Origin: REEB95 sp035648735
GTDB taxonomy: Bacteria > Pseudomonadota > Alphaproteobacteria > ATCC43930 > CGMCC-115725
Assembly: GCA_035648735.1 (NCBI GenBank)
Contig: DASRKX010000061.1
Span: 1 to 64,000 of the forward strand
Reading direction: 5' to 3'
DNA length: 64,000 nt
Part shown: one piece after another, positions 18,383-27,083 of the stretch
Layout: every line of letters starts with the position of its first letter
Numbering within the stretch: the stretch's first letter is position 1
Made by a program: the position numbers and the translations under genes
The notes under the pieces: model-generated
Databases searched by the model: none
Seen by the model: the letters and a program-made list of their open reading frames with translations, nothing else
Told to the model about the DNA's origin: nothing

Positions 18383-19837
18383 TCAGCTTTTGGCGAGCAC
18401 GAAATACCAGGTCGAAACCGCCCAGCTCGGCAGCCGGTCGGCGATCCGCACGTTCCAATCGACGAAGCGTCGGCCGGCGAAGATCGTGCTGCCGGTCAGA
18501 TCGGCGCCGACAAAGCCGCCATGGCCGAACCGCGCGAGCCGCAGCCCCGCCGCGCCGATCATCTGCCGCAAGCTGCGCGGGGTGAAGAACACGACATGGC
18601 CGGATTCGCTGTTATAGGGAACGGGTGGCGGCAGGTTCGGCGGCCGGCCGGCAAGGCGTAGTCCGGCGCGCTTCACCCAGCGCAGCATTTGATAAAGCCG
18701 CAAATGTCGGTCGATGAACTTCTCGGTCTCGCAGGCGCCATAGCCGTTGGGCACCGAGCCGACCACGATGCCATCGGGCGCCAGCTGGCGGACATGGGCG
18801 GCGAGCGCAGTTAGTGGATCGTCCAGATGCTCGAGCACGTCGGCATAGACGATCGCGTCGAAGGTGATGCCGGGCGGCACCGCTGCCAGGAATTGCGCGT
18901 TCGGCGCGGCAAAGCGATCCCGGGCATGGGCGAGCGACGGCGCGTGGAAATCAACGCCGACATAGCGCAAACCCGGGCCGATCAAATAGCGGCCGAGCGC
19001 CTCGGCATTGCCGCAGCCGAAATCGAGCACGATGATGTCGCGGCCGAGGCGGGCGCGGTGCGCAGCGATCTCCGTCAGGATGAATTTGAGCTTCTTGGTG
19101 TTGCCGAAGATGTCTTCGGCCGGCAGCGGAATGCCGAGTTGCACCCCGGCAAGCGGCTTGCGCCCCACGATATTCATCAGCGGCCCGCGACAAGGCTCCG
19201 GCAATTCGACTGCTAGGCCCGCCTTTGCCAGTAGATCGGCCCAATGCCTGAGCGCAAAGCGGTTGCGCGAAATCTTCAGATAAGTGGCACCCTCCGCCCA
19301 GCGCGTTCGACGCAGCAATCCGGCGACGCCCGGGATGCGGAGCACGGCGCGGCGCCAGGATTCAAGCCGGCGCAGCGGATCGCGCGGATCGGGCACCGAT
19401 ATGATTGCAACGCCGCCGGGGTTGAGCGCGCCGGTCAGCGCCGCGATCGCGGCGCCCGGATCGTCCGAATATTCGAGGACGCTCGAGGCGATAATGCCGT
19501 CGAATTGCGACGTCGAGAACGGCAGCGCGCCATGCTCGAGGAGCAGCCATCGGACGCGGCCGGCTTCGTCGCGCGCCCGCGCCGCCGCGATCATCTCCGG
19601 CGTGATGTCGCAAGCCGTGACGCGCCAGCCCTGCCCGCCCAGGTGACGCGCGATCTCGCCGCTGCCGCAGCCGAAATCGAGAATGCTGCCGCCCGGCGGC
19701 AGGCGCGACGACAGCGCGGCGGCGAAAATGGCGATGCGGTCGCCCATGCCGCCGCCAGTGTCGTAATTGCGGCTCCATGACGACGCCTTCGCGCGGAAGA
19801 AGGCGCGCGCCGCATCGGAATCCCGGATCGGTCCCAT
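18383..19837 (-). CDS. Tandem class I methyltransferase (two SAM domains in one chain)
   Basis: 484 residues with two complete class I methyltransferase units. Unit 1 has 'SILDFGCGSGEIARHL' near 52, 'VTACDITPEMIAAA' and 'FDGIIASSVLEYSDDPG'. Unit 2 has 'IIVLDFGCGNAEALGRYL' near 268, 'YVGVDFHAPSLAHA' and 'FDAIVYADVLEHLDDP'. Both keep the glycine-rich loop and the acidic motif II residue, so both could bind SAM. The chain could methylate two positions, or one half could be regulatory. It lies 4 bases after the bi-domain oxidoreductase gene and 16 before the heparinase-like gene. Confidence 0.85.
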   Translation of the reverse strand: MGPIRDSDAARAFFRAKASSWSRNYDTGGGMGDRIAIFAAALSSRLPPGGSILDFGCGSGEIARHLGGQGWRVTACDITPEMIAAARARDEAGRVRWLLLEHGALPFSTSQFDGIIASSVLEYSDDPGAAIAALTGALNPGGVAIISVPDPRDPLRRLESWRRAVLRIPGVAGLLRRTRWAEGATYLKISRNRFALRHWADLLAKAGLAVELPEPCRGPLMNIVGRKPLAGVQLGIPLPAEDIFGNTKKLKFILTEIAAHRARLGRDIIVLDFGCGNAEALGRYLIGPGLRYVGVDFHAPSLAHARDRFAAPNAQFLAAVPPGITFDAIVYADVLEHLDDPLTALAAHVRQLAPDGIVVGSVPNGYGACETEKFIDRHLRLYQMLRWVKRAGLRLAGRPPNLPPPVPYNSESGHVVFFTPRSLRQMIGAAGLRLARFGHGGFVGADLTGSTIFAGRRFVDWNVRIADRLPSWAVSTWYFVLAKS

Positions 19838-19841
19838 CGGG

Positions 19842-21971
19842 CTAGCGGGGACTCAGCTGTTCCTCGACCCGCAGCGCGATCTCGGTCGCCTGGATCTGCT
19901 GCCAGAGCGGGATCGGCCATTCGTCGCCCTGGCGCACGGCGCGGGCGAAGGCGAGTAGCTCGGCGCGGTGACCCTTATCGGCGCCGCTTTTGGCGGCGGC
20001 AAGCTTGATCCCGGCAGTGCGGAGGCTACGGAAATCGTCGATCTCCATCACCTTGCCGTCGACGAAGATCTCGACCCGCTCCTTTGGCACTTCGCTCGTC
20101 CCGGCGGCGGTATAGGTCAGGCTGGCGATGGAACCGTCGTCGAAGCCGATGCTGGCCGTGAAATTCTCCGAGGGATGAAGAATCTTGCCGCCGGCCGCCA
20201 CGGCCGATACGGAGCGGACGCGCGCGCCGGTGAGGAAGGTAAAGAAATCATAGAAATGGCAGGCCTCACCGCGGTTGCGGCCGCCACCTTCGGGCCCGTT
20301 GGCCCAGTGGTCGGGCGGCAACGCGCCCGCATTTACCCGATAGGTCATGGTCAGCGGCCCGGCGCGCCCGCGCGTCACCGCCGCGACCGCTTCGGCATGC
20401 GCGGAGAAGCGACGGTTGAACCCAGTGAGCAGGAGCGGTGTCGGGCCGCCGGCGTCGGCGAAAAATTTCTCGATCGCAGCCAGCTCGACGCGTTCGAGAC
20501 ATAGCGGCTTCTCGACCAGCACATGCTTGCCGGCCTTGAGCGCACGCAGGACAAGATCGCCATGCGTGTCGTGGCGCGTCCCGATCAGCACCGCCTCGAT
20601 CTGTGGATCGCCCAAGATCGCGTCGACATCGGTCGTGGCGAAGCGGGCGCCCCATTGCCTCGCGGCTTCCGACGCCGTATGCCCGTGGCGCGCCGCGACC
20701 GCCTGCAGACTGAATTGCTCCGGCGCGGAGGATATGATCGGCAGCAGCGTGCCGCTGACGAAGCCGCCCGGCCCGATGACGGCGAGACGCAGCGCGCCGT
20801 CGCGATCGCGGCGGCGGATCGGGGTATCGACCCTAGTGGTCGCTGCCTCGGGACGCGGCGGATAATCGAGCAGCACGGCGAGCGGTCGCGGGCTCCCGAC
20901 TTGCAGCGCGCGATAGGCCTCGGCCGTCGATCCCACCGGAAAGCGCGCCGAGATCAACACCGCCACGTCAAGCCGACCTTCGCGGATTAAATGCAGAAAG
21001 GCCGCCATATTGCGGTTCTCGGTCCAGCGCACGTAGCCGATCGGGTAGTCGATCCCCTCCTCCTCGTAACACCGGTCATAGCGGCCCGGGCCGTAGGAGG
21101 TCGAGACCCGGAAATCGAGCTCCTTCGCATAGATATCGGCGCGCTTGATATCGAGCCCGACATCGCCCACCAGGACGACGCGTGCCTTGCGGCGGCACAT
21201 GCCGAAGGCGGTCGAGACGATTTCGTCGGAGCCACTCGCAGCGGTGATGATGACGCCGTCGGCGCCCGCACCGTCCGTCAGCCGCGCGACCTGATCCTCG
21301 GGAGCGGATTCATTCGGACCGATCGCAGCATCGAGCCCATGCGCCAGCGCGAATTCCACGCGCGCCTTGTCCGGATCGGCGCCGATGACGCGCATGCCGT
21401 TCGCCTTCAACAGCTGGACCGTAAGCTGTCCGATCAAGCCGAGCCCGATGACGACGAAGGTTTCGCCCAGCGTCGGCTCAGCCCGGCGTACGCCTTGCAG
21501 CGCGATGGCGCCGATCGTGACCATCGACGCCTGATCGCCGGAAACATTCCCGGGAATCGGCACGACGAGGTTGCGCGGCACGCAGATGATCTCGGCATGG
21601 AAGGCGCATTGCGCGCCGCCGCAGGCGACGTGTTCGCCGATGGCGATGTCGTCGATTCCGGCGCCCACAGCGACGACCGTGCCACTCGCCGAATAGCCTA
21701 GCGGATGATGCGCGTCGAGGCGGGTGCGGATCGCCTGCCATGTGGCGCCGACGCCCTGCGCCACCGCCATGTTGAGTGCCGCGCGCAACTGTTCCGGCCG
21801 TTCCAGGACGCGGCGGAATAATGGCTTGTCGCTCGCCTGGACGCCGCTGAGCTCGGTGCCCGTCGAGATGCAGGAGTGCTCGACGCGGACGAGAACCGTG
21901 CCGGGCTGCACTTGGGGCGCGGGAACTTCCTCGACGGAAATTCCGTCGCGGCCGATCATCACCTGTTTCAT
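19842..21971 (-). CDS. Bi-domain oxidoreductase: MDR dehydrogenase fused to Gfo/Idh/MocA
   Basis: 709 residues from ATG 21971, which overlaps the preceding glycosyltransferase stop (ATGA). Residues ~1-365 are a medium-chain dehydrogenase: 'HPLGYSASGTVVAVGAGID', 'VIGLGLIGQLTVQLLKANG' for NAD(P), and the 'YGPGRYDRCYEEEGIDYPIGYVRW'-type region (motif positions about 290-310). Residues ~385-709 are a Gfo/Idh/MocA unit with 'LAVIGPGGFVSGTLLP', the 'EKPLCLERVEL' motif and 'NRGEACHFYDFFTFLTGA' holding the catalytic-type His. The two modules probably oxidise and then reduce the same sugar or nucleotide sugar, for example an epimerisation through a keto intermediate. Fusions of this type recur beside heparinase-like genes in surface-glycan loci. 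Confidence 0.88.
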   Translation of the reverse strand: MKQVMIGRDGISVEEVPAPQVQPGTVLVRVEHSCISTGTELSGVQASDKPLFRRVLERPEQLRAALNMAVAQGVGATWQAIRTRLDAHHPLGYSASGTVVAVGAGIDDIAIGEHVACGGAQCAFHAEIICVPRNLVVPIPGNVSGDQASMVTIGAIALQGVRRAEPTLGETFVVIGLGLIGQLTVQLLKANGMRVIGADPDKARVEFALAHGLDAAIGPNESAPEDQVARLTDGAGADGVIITAASGSDEIVSTAFGMCRRKARVVLVGDVGLDIKRADIYAKELDFRVSTSYGPGRYDRCYEEEGIDYPIGYVRWTENRNMAAFLHLIREGRLDVAVLISARFPVGSTAEAYRALQVGSPRPLAVLLDYPPRPEAATTRVDTPIRRRDRDGALRLAVIGPGGFVSGTLLPIISSAPEQFSLQAVAARHGHTASEAARQWGARFATTDVDAILGDPQIEAVLIGTRHDTHGDLVLRALKAGKHVLVEKPLCLERVELAAIEKFFADAGGPTPLLLTGFNRRFSAHAEAVAAVTRGRAGPLTMTYRVNAGALPPDHWANGPEGGGRNRGEACHFYDFFTFLTGARVRSVSAVAAGGKILHPSENFTASIGFDDGSIASLTYTAAGTSEVPKERVEIFVDGKVMEIDDFRSLRTAGIKLAAAKSGADKGHRAELLAFARAVRQGDEWPIPLWQQIQATEIALRVEEQLSPR

Positions 21972-23299
21972 GCGCATGCCGCCGCACGAGTTCGGGCGGC
22001 CTCCATCAGGACGGATTGAAACGCCGGACGCACGATCACCGCTTCGTGGTGTCGTTCCACGGTCTCTCTCGCTGCCGCGGTCACGCGACGGCGCAGCGCC
22101 ATATCCTCGATGATCGCGCGCAGGCCGGTGGCCAGCGCGGCGGGATCGCGCCGATCGACGACATGGCCCCATTTCTCGTTCATGGCGTATTGCACCTGGG
22201 TGATGTCGGGCGGCCCATAGACCAGAATCGGCGTGCCGCTCACCATATAGGCCGGCAATTTCGCCGGCATCGAATAACGAATGAAGCGAATGCTGTCGGC
22301 GTCGAAATTGACCGGGACCAGCAGCGCGTCGGCGGCGGCGATCCGCTTATAGAAGGTCTCGTCGTCGGCGATCGTCTCCTCGATCCGGATCGCCGGATCG
22401 ATTGCCAGGCGGCGGCGGTAGCGGTCACCATGGCCCGAGGGCGTCGCGATGCTCAATTTGATCGGATAGCCATCACGGCTGAGCTTTGCGACGGCCTCGG
22501 CGCAATCGACCAGCGACTGGAGTTGGGCATTGGGAAAGATCGAGCCGACATAGAGCAGCTCCGCCGGCCGCCCGACTGCGAGATTCACTTTCGCGGCGTG
22601 GCGCCAGCGACCGACATCGATGGTATTCTGGAAATGCCTAAACGGGCGGCCGTAACGTTGCGCATAGGCCTCCGCCATCGCCGGCGAGATCGCTAGACAT
22701 TCGGCGGCTCGCGCAAAAAGGCGGGTCAGGCGGCGCTCCATGATTGGGCGCTCGCGCCGGGCCAGCATGCCATGGCGATAGGACGCTTCCGGCCAGTCGT
22801 CCATGATGTGGACGACAAGCGGCAGCTTGAAGCGCTCGCGAATAGCCTCGACCAGTTCCATCATGCCGTTGCTGCCGAGAATGGTGTAGAGAACATCGGG
22901 CTTGAAATCGGCGATCCAGCGCTCGAGCGCGGGCGTCAAATGCGCGCGCTCCGGCAGGCCCGAGCCGAGGAGCCGGACGCCAATCCCCTTCGCCGCCGAG
23001 ACGAGGGTTACGTCTGATGCGCCGGCGACCGGCCTTTGCGATGTCTGATGCTTCGGCTTGCGCAGCCAGTGCCGCAGCATTGCGAATGGCTCGGCCAGAT
23101 CGAGCTCCGCCGGGCTGAGGGTGAAATATTTCCGGCACACGTCGTAGCTCGTCGGTTCGGGATCGTTATGTACGGTGGCGAGCCGATCGGGGGGCCAGTC
23201 ACGGAACAAATTGGAAAAAGCGACACCACCGCCAGTCACATGATTGAAGGCATGCGGCGTGACGAAGAGGAGACGGGGGAAGTCTCGATTCGACGTCAT
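21968..23299 (-). CDS. Glycosyltransferase, GT4-like
   Basis: 443 residues from ATG 23299. The N-terminal acceptor domain includes 'LLFVTPHAFNHVTGGGVAFSNLF', the glycine-rich donor loop. The C-terminal GT-B domain has 'ELLYVGSIFPNAQLQSL' and 'IAAADALLVPVNFDADSIRFIRYSMPAKLPAYMVSGTPILVYG', the E(x7)E-like region with a Pro/Lys variant. It starts within the stop of the upstream gene (ATGA). The longer frame to 23365 has no family support. It transfers an unidentified sugar at the inner membrane. Confidence 0.87.
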   Translation of the reverse strand: MTSNRDFPRLLFVTPHAFNHVTGGGVAFSNLFRDWPPDRLATVHNDPEPTSYDVCRKYFTLSPAELDLAEPFAMLRHWLRKPKHQTSQRPVAGASDVTLVSAAKGIGVRLLGSGLPERAHLTPALERWIADFKPDVLYTILGSNGMMELVEAIRERFKLPLVVHIMDDWPEASYRHGMLARRERPIMERRLTRLFARAAECLAISPAMAEAYAQRYGRPFRHFQNTIDVGRWRHAAKVNLAVGRPAELLYVGSIFPNAQLQSLVDCAEAVAKLSRDGYPIKLSIATPSGHGDRYRRRLAIDPAIRIEETIADDETFYKRIAAADALLVPVNFDADSIRFIRYSMPAKLPAYMVSGTPILVYGPPDITQVQYAMNEKWGHVVDRRDPAALATGLRAIIEDMALRRRVTAAARETVERHHEAVIVRPAFQSVLMEAARTRAAACA

Positions 23300-24291
23300 T
23301 TGAACAGCGGATAATGACGCAGATTGGCGCGGCCCCGCACGATGCGCTTGGCATAGGAGAGCCAATTCCGCACCTTCGCCGGCAGCGGCGCCATGCCCAG
23401 GCCGTCGACCGGCGCGACACGCTGGAGCACGGCATACGCCCGCGCGAGAGCGTCAAGATAGGGCGCGTAGATCAAATCACGCACGTCCTTCGGCAGTTTC
23501 CACTCGCCGAAATAGAGATCGAGCCAGTCCCTAGCGAAAACCCGGAAAGACTGGAAATGATAGAGCAGCAACGGCGTATCATTGAGCAGGACTTGGCCGC
23601 CCGAACCGGTCACCCGATATTGTCCGACGTTCCACGGACCGACGTTCAGGCCGAGATGCGCGTTCCCGGCGCCGGCAGGAAATTCCACCGTCAGCCGCTC
23701 GAGATACTTCTGATCGGCATAGGTGCCATTCGTGGCGATGGGGGAAACCGATTCGACGCAGAGATCCCGCCACCGCGCGAGCGCGGCTTTGCCCACCCCG
23801 CTTGCCCGGAACGCCACATAGCCGGCATTGAACGGACCGGCACTCGGCAGGAACTGCGAAAATTCCGGCGCGAAGCGATGCGGCGTCAGCAAGAAATCCG
23901 CGGCGCCGGCGTCCTTCAGAGCAATATCGGGATCGCCGAAAAACAGCATGTCGGCGTCGACATAGGCGACCCAATCGAGGCCAGCGTTGGTCGTCAGAAG
24001 ATGCTCCAGCGCGAAAGATTTCGCGGTCCAGCAATATTCCGAGATCGGCCGCTTGCCCCGCAGCGACAGCAGCGTCGCGCCGGCGAATTCGGATTCTCGG
24101 TAGACCCGGCAACGCGGCAGGGCAAGGGATTCCAGGATCCGCGCCGCCTGCGGATCGATGCAAAAGAACGCAAATTCCGCCGTCCGGTTATGCCGCATAA
24201 GCGACGCCGTGAGTGCCAAGGCGCGCGGCAGGTAAGGCGGCCCGGCACCGCCGTCGGAAGGCCCCAGGATGGTGGCGTAGATGGATTTCAT
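23296..24291 (-). CDS. Glycosyltransferase, GT8-like (DxD)
   Basis: 331 residues. 'YCWTAKSFALEHLL' followed by 'VAYVDADMLFFGDPD', with DAD at about 112-114 as the metal-binding DxD, and 'FNAGYVAFRASGVG' plus 'LLLYHFQSFRVF' are typical of retaining GT-A enzymes related to GT8. It would add a hexose or a modified hexose to a lipid-linked or outer-core acceptor. It is coupled on both sides: ATGA overlap downstream and 21 bases from the capsule-type gene upstream. Donor identity is unknown. Confidence 0.83.
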   Translation of the reverse strand: MKSIYATILGPSDGGAGPPYLPRALALTASLMRHNRTAEFAFFCIDPQAARILESLALPRCRVYRESEFAGATLLSLRGKRPISEYCWTAKSFALEHLLTTNAGLDWVAYVDADMLFFGDPDIALKDAGAADFLLTPHRFAPEFSQFLPSAGPFNAGYVAFRASGVGKAALARWRDLCVESVSPIATNGTYADQKYLERLTVEFPAGAGNAHLGLNVGPWNVGQYRVTGSGGQVLLNDTPLLLYHFQSFRVFARDWLDLYFGEWKLPKDVRDLIYAPYLDALARAYAVLQRVAPVDGLGMAPLPAKVRNWLSYAKRIVRGRANLRHYPLFK

Positions 24292-24312
24292 CGGCTCAAA
24301 TCGTCCGCATTC

Positions 24313-25947
24313 CTATAAGTCGCGTGCCAGCAATTCGGGCGTCTTCAATTGCGTCAGCCAATGCGCAAGACGGCCGAGATCCTCGGTCGCCAGCAGGCTT
24401 TCGTCCAGGCGGCGATTGGGCAGCACGTCGTATTTGAAGGTACCGCCCCGGCGGCCGGCGGCATGGTAGTCGAAAGTGAAGGAGCGCATCGGCACCGGCC
24501 GTAAATTGAGCGCACCGTGATAATGAAGGCGGGCGCGGCGGATCGCTTCGTCGGTCAACCGCGGCACGTCCTGGAGCCCAGCCAGCAACGCCGAATACTG
24601 CTCCCGCGTCGCCGGATCGATGGTAAAGCCCCGTCCCGAATAGCGGCCGGTTCCCGCCGTCACCACCGGAATGCCGAAGCAGGGCAGCTCCATGCCGATG
24701 GTGCCGCGCACGGTCAGGCCGTAATCGGCGACATCGAAAAGGGAGAAGGTGTTGATGTCGGTATCGGCCGCCATCAGCTTTACGTGATCGGGCAGCGCGC
24801 CGAAATTCTTCTGCAAGGTCTGCGCCTCGAGCTGGACGAGCGAGGCTCCGTCCATCTTCGAGCGCCAGACGTTCACCGGATGGACCTTGACCACCCAGTT
24901 GAGCCGCGGATTGGCTATGGCGGCGCGGACGGTCTCCACCAGCCACTGCTCATAATCCTCGAATAGGCTCTCGCCATAGAAGAACGTCGCGTCATAGAGG
25001 ATATGGGTGAAGATCACGGCGGTCTTCTTCGCCGGGTCCAATCCCAGCCGACGGCGCAACGCGTCAGGAGTCAGGATCGCCTTGCCTTCCTGCAATTGCT
25101 GCCGGTTGTACCAGGCGCCCGAGGCGTAATTGGCGGCGATGCGGTCGGCGACATCCCGGTCATTCTCCGCGGTCCAGGGCATCTTCAACAGCCGCTGCCA
25201 CATCGTTTCGGACAGGGTCAGCGGGTGCTCGTTTCGAGTCTCGCGCCCATAGCGGCGGAAGATCAGGCAATCGGATTGCGGCGCGCCGCACCACTGCACG
25301 ACATCGATGCCCCGCAATATGCAGGCGTCGAATATCTCCCCCGCCGGCGTATAGCCCCGCTCGACGAACACGGCGATATCCGGGGACTTCTCATCCAGCA
25401 GGCGCTCGACGAAGCGCTTGGCCGCGAGCGAACGGGCTAGGGTCGCGCGCGTCGCAGCGCGGTGGCGCGGATCGTCGTTGTCCAGTCGGCCGACGCGGAA
25501 TTGCCGCAGCACCATCGATTGCACGTTGCGGCCGATGCGGAAGCCGTCGATCTCAAGCTTCACCAGCGCGTGAAGATCCTGCGTGCGTGCCACGATCGTA
25601 TCGGCCACCGTCGTCGCGACAGCCAACGCCGATCCATCGATTGCTGATTCAAGATAGATGAATTCGGTTTCGGGCACCGCCGCCCGGAAGATTTCCTCGA
25701 TCGGCCGATCCGGCCTCTGCAGCAGGATCATGGGTCGATAGCCCTTGAGGCGGAGCAGACCCGCCATCAAGGCTTCGACCTTTGCCGTCGCCGGCATGGT
25801 CATCAGATTGCAGAACAGGACATTGCGTGTGGCAGACGGCGGCTTGGCCGAACGCAAGGGGGCCAACACGCGCCGCCATTTGAGCAGATCGCGTTCGATG
25901 GTAAGACGGTTCCACGCGCGGCGAAACAAATTCGAGCGCGACGTCAT
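24313..25947 (-). CDS. Capsule-polysaccharide-biosynthesis-like protein (putative GT-B)
   Basis: 544 residues from ATG 25947, the first gene of block B. Segments such as 'VLFCNLMTMPATAKVEALMAGLLRLKGY', 'DIAVFVERGYTPAGEIFDACI', 'NWVVKVHPVNVWRSKMDG' and 'DVADYGLTVRGTIGMELPCFGIPVVTAG' resemble capsule/LPS glycosyltransferase-like proteins that use 'KVHP' and a C-terminal 'GTIGxE' nucleotide-sugar site. No signal peptide or membrane segment is evident. The downstream neighbours are glycosyltransferases, so it probably starts or extends the same chain. The exact family is uncertain. Confidence 0.7.
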   Translation of the reverse strand: MTSRSNLFRRAWNRLTIERDLLKWRRVLAPLRSAKPPSATRNVLFCNLMTMPATAKVEALMAGLLRLKGYRPMILLQRPDRPIEEIFRAAVPETEFIYLESAIDGSALAVATTVADTIVARTQDLHALVKLEIDGFRIGRNVQSMVLRQFRVGRLDNDDPRHRAATRATLARSLAAKRFVERLLDEKSPDIAVFVERGYTPAGEIFDACILRGIDVVQWCGAPQSDCLIFRRYGRETRNEHPLTLSETMWQRLLKMPWTAENDRDVADRIAANYASGAWYNRQQLQEGKAILTPDALRRRLGLDPAKKTAVIFTHILYDATFFYGESLFEDYEQWLVETVRAAIANPRLNWVVKVHPVNVWRSKMDGASLVQLEAQTLQKNFGALPDHVKLMAADTDINTFSLFDVADYGLTVRGTIGMELPCFGIPVVTAGTGRYSGRGFTIDPATREQYSALLAGLQDVPRLTDEAIRRARLHYHGALNLRPVPMRSFTFDYHAAGRRGGTFKYDVLPNRRLDESLLATEDLGRLAHWLTQLKTPELLARDL

Positions 25948-26047
25948 GCGCTGGCGCGTTCCCGCGCATCGGCGACACCGCGGTGTAAAGCTGAGAATGC
26001 CATCGAAATATCGTTTATACTTTCGCTCGCGAGATAGAGGATGCCCG
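25948..26047. promoter_or_regulatory. Divergent promoter region with perfect palindrome
   Basis: This 100-base region separates the capsule-type gene (minus) from the Gfo/Idh gene (plus). TATACT at 26016-26021 matches a sigma-70 -10 box at 5 of 6 positions for the plus gene. The overlapping TATAAA on the minus strand (26019-26014) could serve block B. A perfect 12-base palindrome ACACCGCGGTGT at 25975-25986 is a candidate operator. AGAGG lies 7 bases before the plus-strand start at 26048. No good -35 box was found for either strand. Confidence 0.4.
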
Positions 26048-27061
26048 ATGGCTGACGACGACAGACCGGATCGCGTGGTGATTGTCGGCGGCGGCCGATG
26101 GGCCCGCGTTCTCGTTCCGGAACTGGTCGGCTTGCTGGCTCGGGACGTTCCGCTCGCGATCGTCAGCCCCGGCAGCGCTGCAGACATGCAGCGCTGGCTT
26201 CGAAAAAATGCCGCTCTGACCGGCCTCACGGTCGATATCGGCACGGACTTCCCTGCCTGCGCAAACACCGGTGAATTGGCGCTCGCCATCGTCGCGAACC
26301 GGCCCGTGGATCACGTTTCCGCCGCTGCGGCAATGATCGAGCGTGGCTACCACGTCCTGGTGGAGAAGCCGCTGGCGATCGACCCCGGCGACGCGCGCCG
26401 GCTGGTCGCGCTTGGGCAACGTTCGCGGCGCACCGTCATGGCCGGCCTTACGCAACTTTTTGCGCCCTATATCCAGGCGTTTCGTGAATTGCTGCCGTTT
26501 GCGCCCGGTGAAATCGACCGCTTCGATCTTGCGTGGCAAGATCCGGCCGAGGAAACCCGCTACGGCGAGATCAAGCGCCCCGACGCGGAAACCGGAATCG
26601 CTCTCGATCTTGTGCCGCATGCCTGGTCCCTGGCGCGCGCCCTGGTCTCGACCGGCGCGCCCATGACGATGGCGCTCAGCAAGTCGAACGACGCCGAAAC
26701 CGAAATCACCGTCGAAGCCCGCATCGGCGATTGCGCCGGTACTTTCCGGCTGAGCCGCGCGGCGCCGGCGCGGCGGCGGCGACTCGATCTCTGGACCGCG
26801 ACGCAGACGGCGACGCTCGATTTCACGAAAGGCCCGATGATCGCGACGATCGACGGCGCTCCGCCCGTTTTGCTGCCCGAGCGCGTCACCGGTGGCGGTG
26901 CGATTGCCCGGGAATGGCGCTATTTCCTGGCTCGCGCGCGCGACATCCAAGCCGGCATCGAACCGCCCCACCATCCCGCTTGCGGCGCGCAGACGATCGA
27001 GGCTGTCGAGCTTGCCTGCGCGATCGATCGCGCCGTGCAGGCCCGGCGGCGAACGCGCTGA
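26048..27061 (+). CDS. Gfo/Idh/MocA-family oxidoreductase
   Basis: 337 residues. The NAD(P)-binding start 'RVVIVGGGRWARVLVPEL', the 'YHVLVEKPLAIDPGDARR' motif at about 100-117 and a C-terminal beta-sheet domain with 'DLVPHAWSLARALV' (catalytic-type His) place it in the sugar dehydrogenase family. It would oxidise or reduce a sugar or nucleotide-sugar hydroxyl. It stands alone on the plus strand between two minus-strand blocks and tail-to-tail with the CDP-glucose dehydratase gene, so it has its own promoter. The 22-base gap 27062-27083 shows no clear terminator. Confidence 0.83.
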   Translation: MADDDRPDRVVIVGGGRWARVLVPELVGLLARDVPLAIVSPGSAADMQRWLRKNAALTGLTVDIGTDFPACANTGELALAIVANRPVDHVSAAAAMIERGYHVLVEKPLAIDPGDARRLVALGQRSRRTVMAGLTQLFAPYIQAFRELLPFAPGEIDRFDLAWQDPAEETRYGEIKRPDAETGIALDLVPHAWSLARALVSTGAPMTMALSKSNDAETEITVEARIGDCAGTFRLSRAAPARRRRLDLWTATQTATLDFTKGPMIATIDGAPPVLLPERVTGGGAIAREWRYFLARARDIQAGIEPPHHPACGAQTIEAVELACAIDRAVQARRRTR

Positions 27062-27083
27062 GCGGCGCCGTCGATATTGTATC

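Noticed and set aside
22414..22424. GGCGGTAGCGG, a 10/11 match to ops on the plus strand
   Set aside because: It lies antisense inside a minus-strand glycosyltransferase gene and cannot act on that operon. It shows that ops-like strings arise by chance here.
27018..27033. Perfect 16-base palindrome GCGCGATCGATCGCGC
   Set aside because: It sits inside the coding region of the Gfo/Idh gene and is built from CGATCG, which is frequent in this DNA. No T-run follows, so it is not a terminator.
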